Shown here piece by piece: positions 36,901-48,900 of a stretch of DNA of 64,000 bases; position 1 is the first letter of the stretch, and every line of letters starts with the position of its first letter. The position numbers were made by a program, and so were the translations under genes. Source of the stretch: Beroe forskalii (taxonomy: Eukaryota; Ctenophora; Nuda; Beroida; Beroidae); assembly GCA_011033025.1 (NCBI GenBank), contig WFMF01000130.1:62001-126000 (forward strand), in the 5' to 3' direction. The notes under the pieces are model-generated. The model worked only from the letters and a program-made list of their open reading frames with translations, ran no database searches and was not told the DNA's origin.

Positions 36901-39900
36901 TTGGAGTGAGAGTTCCTATTTATAAACCTGATCTGAAGCTATTTGTTTGAGCCACATTCCTTTCATCCATTCAAAAGTTAAAAAGTTTAAAATTCTGTGT
37001 TTTGGCTCAGCCCTTCATCTTCATCTTGAAACTCACTGCCATTCTGAGTCACTGTCATTCCTGAAAGCTGACTGACTGTCAGTCTAACTGAATGTATCAT
37101 GTTGATTGGCTGATTGATTACCAGAATTGATTCCTTCTGCGGGGGTTGTCAGAATTCAGACTATTTCTGAGGGTTCTACTGTACAAACTGTCCAAAGTGT
37201 CTGATTTTGTGTTTAATATAGTGAGTTGTTTTAATTTTTAAAGAAGTTTCCATGTCTTATAATCCTTAATAACGCTCAGTTCATTAATAAGGTCTTTCTA
37301 ACATACCACTTTACATGTGAGTTGATTAAAAAGAAACATATTAGTGTTCGGTGATGACAGTTTAGACTCCCGAGCTTCAAGACGCTGAACATCAACCTTA
37401 GTCATCAGACCCTCAAACATTTTCATCGGTTGTACCTGAAAAATAGGCGGAGTGACGTCACGAAACCACCATACTAAACCATGGAAATCACTCATGTCTC
37501 AACCGCCTGTTGTTCGCACGCGCCCTCTTCATACATCAAAAGTTAGAATTTTCAAGCATCCCGCTAAAGTGTTTTTAAAGTGTTTTAGTCCGCTAGGTAT
37601 TGACAGGTCCTTGACGCGGTGTTTGGGGAAGTGTCACAAATATTTATTAGAATTTACAGCTGATATAAACGCTGGACACGTGACCCTCCACTTCATAGGA
37701 TAAAGCTCACTGTGCTGATGCGTTATATCGCAGATAAACAGTTGATAAAAAGGAGATGATGGGATCTAGATATGTATATGTGTCGATAATGAGGAGGAAG
37801 TGTGTTCGCTCCATTTTATCTCGTCTCCTCGACGGCACTGCCCTGGAACTGCTTGCCTGTAAGTGCTGTTGAAAGAGGGGGTAGAGGAGGAGGAGGAGGG
37901 AAGCAGAAAAAGCAGTCGGTATATGGCATTTCATGCATTTCTCTTTGAATTTACACGGGTTCTTTGGTATACCGCTATATAGGAGAACTCTATATATTCT
38001 CGTGTTTTAGTTTCCACTAGTTCTGCCTGATTTGTCTCTCGCGAATGCACCTGGCTGAAGCCCTACGAAGGTCGAGAAATTTCCACTATTTTAAGGTTGA
38101 AGTCCACAGTTGGGAGTGATATATCGAGGTTTCAGCCTCGCTTCAGACCATTGTCTCCATTGGATCGCTGAATTGCTAACAAGCGCCGAAATGGAATTCA
38201 CTGAGCTTTCAGATTAGGAATATGTTATAAGCAAAGTTTATTTTATATTTGCATAAAACCCTCGCTGTTTTACGGGCTTATATGGCTGATAAAGATATTA
38301 ATAAAGAGAGGAATTCCGAAGAATTCTTACTAGCGTCAGCTGCACATGTTTCTACTTGCTAGTTACAGTATAAAATATTCATTCTTCACCGGATATTCTC
38401 CCACTTTTTCTCCGAATCTTAATCCCAAAAGCGTCGGAGATGGCCAAAAATAGTAACTCTCGACTTCCAGCAAATATAGTGTTACTTCGCAAATCTTATA
38501 ACTGACGCCCTCACCGATTATTCACTGATTCAAGAGATTCTCTTGTTCTGATGGCAAATGGATGTTCAGATGTTTTGTCAGCTGCCTTTCTGGCTGATGT
38601 TATCGAATTCTTGGGCATAAAGAAGCCCTTATCAGGATCTGATGTTGTGAATGGCTAGGGATTACGCCAAAAGTCTGAGTAAGGAGGGGTTAGACATCGT
38701 AGATCTTGGAATGAAATTTGATGTTGAGCGACTGTTAATGTAGCAAATCTTGGGATTGACAAAGGTTTCAGCGATGGAGATAACGTATTAAGACAATGCA
38801 CCTTTCGATTTTGACGAACTCTGTTCGAAGTCATAATAATCTCGCTCGATTAAATTTGGTAAGCAAAGTTCCGATTAAAGGATTAACATTTGTTATCGGC
38901 ACTGGTCGTCACCTCAAATTCTTTGTAATATTTAATCACATAGAATGCTGTCTCAATGTGTTTTACCGCATATTTGTATTTTGCTCATCTTTCAACGTCA
39001 TACTGGCCACTCCATCCATTTGCTTTACTAACAGGAATTTAATCCTAAATCGCCCAAGCAAATCGCCGCTAACTTACAACTCTTTAACCTCAAGTCACCC
39101 AAGCAAATCTCCTCACCAAACATTGACAATCCCGAACATTATAAATCACATTTCCACCACTGCCTCCTGAATTCTGGAATGTTGAATTAGTGCCGTGGTT
39201 TACACGGTCTGTAACAGTGGTGGTGCCTCTCAGTCTTGTTTAAATGCTCCCCCATTCTTCCCTCCCCTCTCCTAACCAGCACAACCAATTTTCTGTCAAC
39301 AACGCACCATTCTAACTCATGATAATGACGTCACCCAATTCCTGAGTCCTGTGATTGGTTCTCTGTCCATTGTTATAGGGATTCGATGGGGTGTCTTCCA
39401 GACGTTAGGTAACACTGATAGTAATGTGCCACTGAAATAGACTTGATGGGTCATGTCGGAGTACAGAATGTGTCAGGGGTTGTCTGAATCTCATCTCAGA
39501 AGAGGAGTTACCAAGTGTTTTATCAGCTGGGAAGGAGAAGAAACTATTAACTGTTTGAGATAGTTGAACAATAAACAGGCTGTCATTTATCATATGATAT
39601 TCGAAAATAACGTATTTGGGATTTGGGATCACTGCCAGAGTAGGGCTTGGTTAATAAGTTTCATTTGGGGTATAGGTAACTCTTTGTTTGACATATGTGC
39701 CAATGAAGCACTTATTATGGCGATGTCATGCGACTGACTTGTCCTAAATTTCAAATGAGTCATCAGCTCAAAAATGCGACTTCTTGTCAAGGAAATACCC
39801 CAGGTGTCATATATTTGAACAGAAACCAACCATTACGTAATGGCTTTGAACAATCCTTATTAAGCTTCAATCGTTATATTGATCTGACAAAAACCAAAGC

Positions 39901-42900
39901 TTGATGGATCACAAATGACTAGTACTGACCATTCGAATTGTAGCAGCGTAACAGGAAAACAAACATCTATTCTGATACTATGACATGACTTGGAGCAATA
40001 AGAATAAGAAAACCTCAACTGTACAACGACACCAACTCCATCAGCTACGCCGTCTATAAATACCCGTGCTTTGCTCCACATGCAGCACTATTCTGTCAAA
40101 AATATAATAAAACAATAAACGGTGGACTTCACATAAGCCCGGGTTTGGATAACGGACAAGTATCTGACTGACAAGAGTTACGTAACACACCATAGCTTAG
40201 AGCTGCGAATTGGTGACGTTTCCGTGCCTTGTTTTCACAAGCGACAACCCTGCATTTTATCCCTGATATGTCAAGGAGTTCCTACCAATAATCGGGGTTT
40301 CCAATTCCCCTGCCTACTTGATTATCGGACGATTACCTTGCACAATTCTGGAGACTCCAGGACACAAAAACAGCTCTGCAATATTCCAGCGCGCGCGTTA
40401 TAGTGTGCGCGTGTCAGGGACATGTCAGAGTTTCCGAAAGGTACACGTCAGATTGCAGTGTTTCCGGTAGGCAGGTAAAGGTACCTGTCAGGTACAAAAG
40501 GTACCTGTCCGATGTGACAAGGGTTCGTGATCGCAATTATATTCGTGAGGGAGTGGGCGGCGGGGTAGGACCTTCCGTATATATAAAGCTGACTCCGCCG
40601 AGTTTTATTTTCAGTTTGCCTTTGCTGCTGTTGGGTTTTTGTGCTCCAAATCATCTCGGTTATTCCTCCATTTCAATCCTGTTAAATTTTACCCTTTTCA
40701 TAAAGGGGAAATGTCTGAATGCCATCTTCCTCCTCCCCTGAGAGCAGTTTTCATAATCTTTCTCCAGAAATATTCACCAAGACCACAGATAACTTCCACT
40801 GTGTTTTCATTGCTCAAACTTTACTATTGTATCTTGCTAAATGTAGAATGTCTGGAGCGAGGAATTTTAGCAGCAGCGCCCGCTTAGTAAAATACAGAAA
40901 TGGAAAATACAGAATTATTATACGAATCTCCAGAAATGCCGAAATTATGTTTGTTTTTCAGTGACATCCCAGCCGTAGCAGAGCTGTCTTGATATTATAT
41001 AACAGAGAGCTTTGCATAAAATTCTGAAGTTTTCGAAGGGAATTCTGAATTTTAATGAATTCTAGCAGATTAAATATAACATTGCTGTCATGGTTTGTGT
41101 CATAGGTTGTTATCACGGTACAGAATTCGGTTTATTTTCAGAACAGAAATTCAGTTCTTCTGAGCTGTCATACTCTCGTACTCAAAATTCGAACTGACCA
41201 TCAGTAATCACGGAAAGTAGCCGTCGGCTTCAATCTCGTTATCTCTTATTAGCCCTCTGAAATCCCCCAATTCACAATCATCCAACTATGTAACTATGAA
41301 ACCCCTGCTCCTCATATTCCCATTCTAAGTCCCCCGTCCGTTTTCCCCTTTCTAACCCCTCTCTTCTCCCCCCAGTTCCCTCCCCTTCTGTTCCCCCTTT
41401 CTAACCCCTCTCTCCTCCCCTCAGTTTCCCCTCTAACCCCTCTCTACCCCCTCAGTTCCCTCTCTAACCCCTCTCTCCTCCCCTCAGTTCGCGGTGGACG
41501 GTGGCTGGGAAAGGGGACCCCCCAGTGCCAGGTCGGAACTACGTGCACCCTGACTCCCCAGCCTCCGGCGCTCATTGGATGAAACAGACAGTCAGCTTCG
41601 ACAAAGTCAAGCTCACGAATAATGACATGGATAAGAACGGACATGTAAGTCTCAACGACAATCTCAAGATTTTCCATAGCTTCTTATTATTCTGTCGTAG
41701 TGTCGTATCAGTTATTTAGTTTAAACTTCTATCCATTGTAATCTAAGTCTCTTCGCATTTTTAGACGCCAATTTCACTGCTAATGAGTTTGTTTCACCTC
41801 GTCACAGCTTTTATAACACTTTTCTTTCACTTTCACTCTGCTCTCTACAGAATTCCTGGACTTTATTTTAAATGGTCTAATTGATAATCATGAAAATTTA
41901 ATTCAGCATTTTACATGGTTTAATGTGATCCTTATAGCATAACAAAAACTTGTGGTGAGTATGGGCGTGTAAATTTCTGTTCAGTTAATTGGATAAACTA
42001 ATTTGTGCTGGAAAAGCACGTGCACCTTTCCGTATTTAGACATTATGTTTCGACTGTTCGTGTTTAGTTTCATGTTGTGCTGTAAAATACGTGTTTCTCG
42101 TTTTAGAACACCTCGACTAATTATGGTCTCTTAATAGTTAACACACTGTAATAAGGCTTTTGAACTGTTCGTAATAATTAATAGTTAAAAACGAATTAAA
42201 CTATGCATTTCAAGTTTCGACAATTACGAATCTTCAGCGTTCTAACCAGTACACTCAGACACCAGCGCACTCTTAGACCAGTGTACTCTGAAACCAGTGC
42301 ACTCTGATCTGACACCAGTGTACTCTGATCTGACACCAGTCCACTCTGACACCAGCGCACTCTTAGACCAGCGCACTCTTAGACCAGTACACTGCAACAC
42401 CAGCGCACTCTAATAGTAATACAAACACACCCTGAGTCTGATACCACATAAGTGCACTCAACGACCAGTACACTCTGACTCTTTGACACTGGAGAGCACT
42501 CTGACACCAGTGCACTCTAACACTACGTCATTCTGGAATATGACTCGTGTGCTTTGACAGCAGGGCACTCTCACGAGTTTACTCTAACACCATTACACTC
42601 TAACACCAGTGCATTCTGATACCAGCGCACTCTGAGCCTGACGCCCTGACAAGTGACACCAGTAAATTCTAATTACAGTGACACCATTAATTGCCCTCTT
42701 GACACCATTCACTCTGGCACTAGTGCCTTCTGTCAGCAGTGTACTCGGGCACCATCCAACTGTGGCTCCAGTTCACTTCACCAATGTCCAATCCACTCCG
42801 AGAGCAATGCACTCTGACACCAGTGCATTGAGCATCTCCACACTCCAACACCAGTTCACTCTGGACCCACATGGAAATTACACTGGCTATAGTGATCCAG

Positions 42901-45900
42901 TCAAAACAAATTGAATTGACTGTTGAAACTGTTCATTTTGTCGCATGAAGCATCTGTTTTTTTAAATTTTTCAGCTTGACGAATCAAATGATATTAATCA
43001 ATGTCATAATTATGCGGTTGAAAAGTGGGATGTAGCACCAAGACTGTAATTATAATACAATTAGCCTCGCTGTATCGCTAGCGTACTGTTGTTGATATTG
43101 ATATGCAGCGCAAGGTGCTGTATTGCTGCAGAAAACGGAATCTTTGGGGGCTCTAATTAGGGTGATCTAATTAGGCACACGCCGCAAGATATACATAGGC
43201 GTGATCCACTAGTGATCTGCTACTATTTTAAGCAAAGTTGTTTTTTTCGTGTCATGCACCTTTAAGAACAGAAAATTCAGCTCATCTGAGCTGTCATACC
43301 CTCGAACTCGTGGTTTGAACTGACCATCAGTAATCACGGGAAGTAGCCGTCGGCTTTAATCTCGTTATCTCTTATTAGCCCTCTCAAATCCCTTAATTCA
43401 CAATCATCCTATAACTATAAACCCCCTGCTTCTCACATCCCCATTCTAAGTCCCCTCTCCGTTTTCCCTTTGTAACCCTCTCTCCTCCCCTCAGTTCCCT
43501 CTCTTTTTCCCCCTTTCTAACCCCCCTCTCTCCTCAGTTCCCCTTTCTAACCCCTCTCTATCCCCTCAACTACCCCCTCTAACCCCTCTCTCCTCCCCTC
43601 AGCTCCCCTTAGTCCCCTTTCTAACCTCTCTCTCTCCCCTCAGTTCCCGATGGACGGTGGCTGGGAAAGGAGACCCTCCAGTGCCAGGTCGGAACTACGT
43701 GCACCCTGACTCCCCTGCCTCCGGCGCTCATTGGATGAAACAGACCGTCAGCTTCGACAAAGTCAAGCTCACGAACAATGACATGGATAAGAACGGACAT
43801 GTAAGTCTCAACGATATTCACAAGATTTTCGATAGTTTCTTATTACTCTGTTGTATTAGTTATATCGTTTAAACTTCAATCCCTTGAGATGTTAGTCTCG
43901 CCTGTATTTTAAGACGCCAATTTTATTGCTAATGAGTTTGTTTCACCTCGTCACAGTTTTATGTTTATTGCACTTTTCTCTCACTTTCACTTTGCACTCT
44001 TACTTCACTTTCCTGGACTTCATTCGTCTTGGTATAATGATATATCCTTCAAAAACACATCAAAATCCGAGTCTTAGATTAAAGTTACGGTTTCCATTTT
44101 AGATACTACGGCAGCTGCTTCAACATAAGACCCTCCGCTGACATGATAAAATTACAGTGTAAAATGAGTCGCGTCAATCTAGTAATAAGTAATTATGACA
44201 CCACGATTCTGTGAGAAACCTATGAGGTTTTGTTCGTGTGACTCGAGCCTCTTTTATAATTAACCTGAACAACACTTGGACTCAATGCCACGGAAGGAAT
44301 TAGATTTGTTGCGCGTGGCGGCCTCCCGAGTGATTTCCAATTAACAATGTTAATTCCATATTAACCACATTAATTTGTGTGAGAAAGCAATTAACGTAAA
44401 ACTAAAGTTATATTGGCTGAATCTGATGGTATATTCGCCAAATGTTTGACTGAGAAGTAGTTGCAATAACTTAGTAAATTCTTGGAAATATATGTCTTAT
44501 ATTTTCACACATTTTAGAATGTTAAATTTAATAAAACAGTATTTCGTCCGTGTCGCGAATGAATAAAGAAATTGAAAACGGTTTCGAATATATTAATAAT
44601 AATTTTACGAATTACAAGTTTTGTAATATATCTACATTGCCAGGTCTTCAGCGCATATTCTCTTCAAAGCTTGTTACAACTTCTGAGACTGTACTAATGA
44701 ACTTCAGCCTGATTCCGGAATTACCAATGATTTCATGTTACGAATTGCAACTTCTGAACCAACTGAGAAGGGTCAATTAACACTCCAAATCCTGTTGATG
44801 TGTCTAGGTGTTCAGACGTCTTAAACTCTATATATTTTCCATATACTCCCCCTCTCTCTCCCTTGTGCGCGGTACGATGATAAATTGTTAAACTGTACGC
44901 TTTGTACAGGTTCTTCCACTCCACTTCAACATAATAAAATATATCCTCTGTTAAATTAAATTTATTTATCTCCCCTCCAATTCCCGCTCATCTCTATGAT
45001 TATCATATATGAATGAATGCAAAAGCGATAAATTTCGTGTTTAAATAATGCGCGGCTGCGCGCCAAGTCACTTGCAGCAAGAGTCACGTTCAAAATCAAA
45101 TTTAAACCTCCCCCTTTCTCTCTCCTGCTCCTGTCAAGAGAGAGAAATAATTTTAAAATATTTCCCAGAGTTTAAACACACCCGCATCTCTCGCTGAGTA
45201 TGTATCTTTGAGGAATATAAGGGGGAGTATAACTATATTATATGGGATATTATTCTCACGCACCTGTCCTCTTTAAACAAACCCGAGCTGTGCTCTCACG
45301 TTATACGTTGTTCACAGCTTACAGTTTGGCTTTTAACTAACCAATTACAAATTATACTGTCGGTATGTAGTTCAACTACTCAGTAGGTGATAATGCAGTA
45401 ATGGCCATGTCAACAATTACTGAATTATAACTTTTCTAACTTCTTCATGTTCTATACCGGCTTCCATCGGAACTTATAAGCAGTGTTTCATCCTTCCCCG
45501 TCCAAGTCAGGCTTTTAAGTTTCAGTTATAATCCCAGAATTCCTTTACTTTTCATCTGGAACCATTTCAGTTTCTCCTTCATATTATTTGGTCTTTCTTG
45601 AGCTTTGATCACCATTTTCACGCCCATCATTTGTTAGCATCTTCCTGTTTTATATTCACACTTGAATCCTCTCATACTGCAACACCTCAGGATATGTAAA
45701 TCAAAATGTTTATCAATTAACCATACTTCCACTGACCAATTCAATTTTTAACCCTCTCTCCCCGCCCTTTCTTCAGATTTTCCTCAACTCTAACCCCGCC
45801 CTTTCTCAGATCGTTCTGAACTCGATGCACCGCTACCAGCCGCGGATCCACATAATGGTGGCCCAGGGACAGCACAAACCCGTGTCCATAAACGACGGCC

Positions 45901-48900
45901 CCGTGAAGACCTTCGTCTTTGAGGAAACCCAGTTCACTGCAGTCACAGCCTACCAGAATCAACAGGTAATAGAGTGTGTATGTGCGTTATAGACGTGGAT
46001 TTAATTCGATTACCAGCCAAGATAAAATGTCAATTTAGTACCTTGTTAACCATTAAATTCCTAATTGCGAGGACCGTTTTGATAAAATAATGCAGTCTCC
46101 GCCGCGCTGCGAATGGGTTCGTAATTTGATTTTCGTGGGAGAGAGCTGTGGGTATGTCCGCGCGAAAAATAGGCGGTTTGAAGTGACGTCATTTTCATAG
46201 AACAAGCTATGAAGTGATGAAGTTTGACCGCCCATTTTTCGCGCGCGCAGGGTATAGAAGGGTGTTTAGTAAGACACACAAAACACATAAAATTACTGTT
46301 ACAGATTACACGACTGAAGATAGAGAGCAACCCGTTCGCTAAAGGTTTCAGAGATGCCAGGATGCAACACAGGAATATAAATATGACTCATAATTCCTGT
46401 ACCGAGTCAATCTAATTAGTCAGGTCAATAATATACCGAGTTGTACTAGTGTACTCAGTATATTACAGCCGGCAATGTGAGAAATAGGTGGTTCTGAGTG
46501 GTGTCATTATTTTGATTCTCTGCGCTGAATTGAGTACTTCGATCCGCCTATTTTCTGCATTCTGGAATGAGTGATGTAATTCGTTCCTGCAAGCGGAACA
46601 GCCCTTGTCTGCCAACAATCTAGACACTCCGAACATTACATGTCGCTTTCTCGTGTCTGGCGTGTTTTAAACGCACTCAATTAGTGAACTAGATGAGTTT
46701 TGTTCCAATGTGAATCGGTCGCATCAAAAGCAGAATACTTTCAAACTTTCAAAACTCTAGAATGAATTTATCAAACTCGGTTCCTTAGAATAATTTAACA
46801 AAAATATTGAATATTTTAATTTTATTAAGGTTCCAATTCACGGGGGAGGGCTGTAATTCTCCTTAAATTTTCTGTAAGTCACGTGATCCATAATTTACTA
46901 AATTCCATTTTGAAGGATAATAACGTAAATCATGAACTTTCGTCTACCCGAATCTAGACTCTCAGAAAATCGCCGAATATGCTCTACAAAGTCACTCAGA
47001 TCAACATCATCTAACCAATGACAATGCTTCATTCCATCATCTGACCAATGACAATGATTCATTCCACCACCAGTAATATCACGTGACTTATGATGCAACA
47101 CAGGAATTCTAACCCGGTGCTGTGTCGGGAGGAGATGAATCTGCTGCTGCAGTCCTACGGGGAGAATCCTGCTTGCAGCAGGGTGCCCACCAACCCCTAC
47201 TCCCACGCTCTCACCTCCACTAGTGAGTACAGATTTAACAGTAGAACAGTGGAGGTTGATTTCAGATTTCCTTTCACTAATTAGCAAGGAATGAAAATTT
47301 TCCTAAATTTGGGCGGGACCGGGGCCAATTTCATGACTTTGGATGATATAGATAAGTTGATGACACCAAACAGTATGATACTGATAGTACTCTGCCCTCA
47401 ATTCTTTTTCCTCATAACATTTGTTAATTGTTTCGCGATGGCACCTCTACCTCACCTACTCCATGCTCTTAGAAAGCATGTTTAAACTTCAATAAAACCC
47501 AGCCAGGAACTGTGAAAGTGATAAATATCCGCAGTTTCTCCTTCTCTTTTCTCTCCCATCCTTGCGGTAAAACTATGTGTTGATTGCCCGAGGTTATCAC
47601 CTCTGCGGCTGGGTCAAGTGAAAACGTCTATCACCTTGCTATGGTGATATGGTAACACCTAACACGCACGTTTTAGAACACTGTTAAAATTCTCCCATTA
47701 TCATGGTCTGAGGTGTGGATTCCACAACTTGTAGACTATAGTGTGAAATTCGCACCACCATCGCTTGTACTGTGCAAAAAGTAGGCAGTGAAATGTCACC
47801 AACGCACCATTTTAACTCATGATAATGATGTCACTCTCGGTAAGCCTGGTGTTTCTACACGGTTCCTAGCACTTCGGGAATTATATTTTAGTGTTTGTAG
47901 CTGGTTTAACCTGATAATAGGCCGCTACAGTGTAAAGAAGCTGATGAAATTGGGCAGTCGTCGCTCTAAACTCGATTCGTTCAATGCCGCTTGGGTACAT
48001 AGCACTCTCAATTCAAACACAAGGATTTCCCTCCTTGCTTGGTTACATATCACTCTCAATTCAAACATAAGAATTTCCCTCCTTGCATGAGTTCCATGGC
48101 TTCAAATGCCCCCACACTTCCTCTTAACAATCTATCAGTATGACCCTCTCCTTTCTTGGGATTTTGTACTTATCACTCCGTATTGCACACTTTCTCCGCC
48201 TTCTAAATCTTCTTCCTCCATACCCACTCCTCCCCCCCTCCTCCTACTCCTCTCCTATAACCCTCTCCTCCCTTTCAGCGAGCAGTGGCGGACTCCTCCG
48301 CTACCCGACGGATCTGATAAACAGCGCGGGCTACTTCCACTCCCCCATCAACCCGGGTACCTTCCCGCACGGCACCTTCCCGCAGATAGTTACCAGTGAG
48401 ACTACTCCCGGGGATGCCTCCCCGGGCCCTGCTACTGCCCCCTTCCCTTACGATCCTACCTACCCTGCCGTCTACCAGGTGGGTGATTACTATAGTGTAA
48501 CATGGTAACATGTTCATAGTACCATGGTAACATGGGTGTGTTACCATGGCTACTGCCCCCTTCCCTTACGATCCTACCTACCCTGCCGTCTACCAGGTGG
48601 GTGGTTACTATAGTGCAACATGGTAACATGCTCACAGTACCATGGTAATATGAACAAGTTACCATGGTAACATGAACAAGTGAACACGTAACCATAGTAA
48701 CGTGAATCAGTTACCATGGCAACATGTTATTGTTACTATGGTGTGTGTTCCTGGTACTATTTTTGTGTGTTCATGCTACAAATGCCATGGTTTATGGTTA
48801 CGACCAACGTGTTGCCATTCTTGAAACCATTAACCATGTGTTAGTGGTACTAACAGCACTGAGAGCCTAGTTAATCAATCACATTCACAGTAAAGCAATA

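Larger units (their letters stand above)
41140..44010 (+). repeat. Duplicated exon-4 segment (two ~0.7 kb copies)
   Basis: Copy 1 spans about 41140-41850 and copy 2 about 43263-44010. Shared intron marks include gagctgtcatac, ccatcagtaatcacgg, gtagccgtcggctt, tctcgttatctcttattagc before the exon and gctaatgagtttgtttcacc after it. The introns differ visibly by substitutions and indels while the exon protein is unchanged. Confidence 0.88.
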
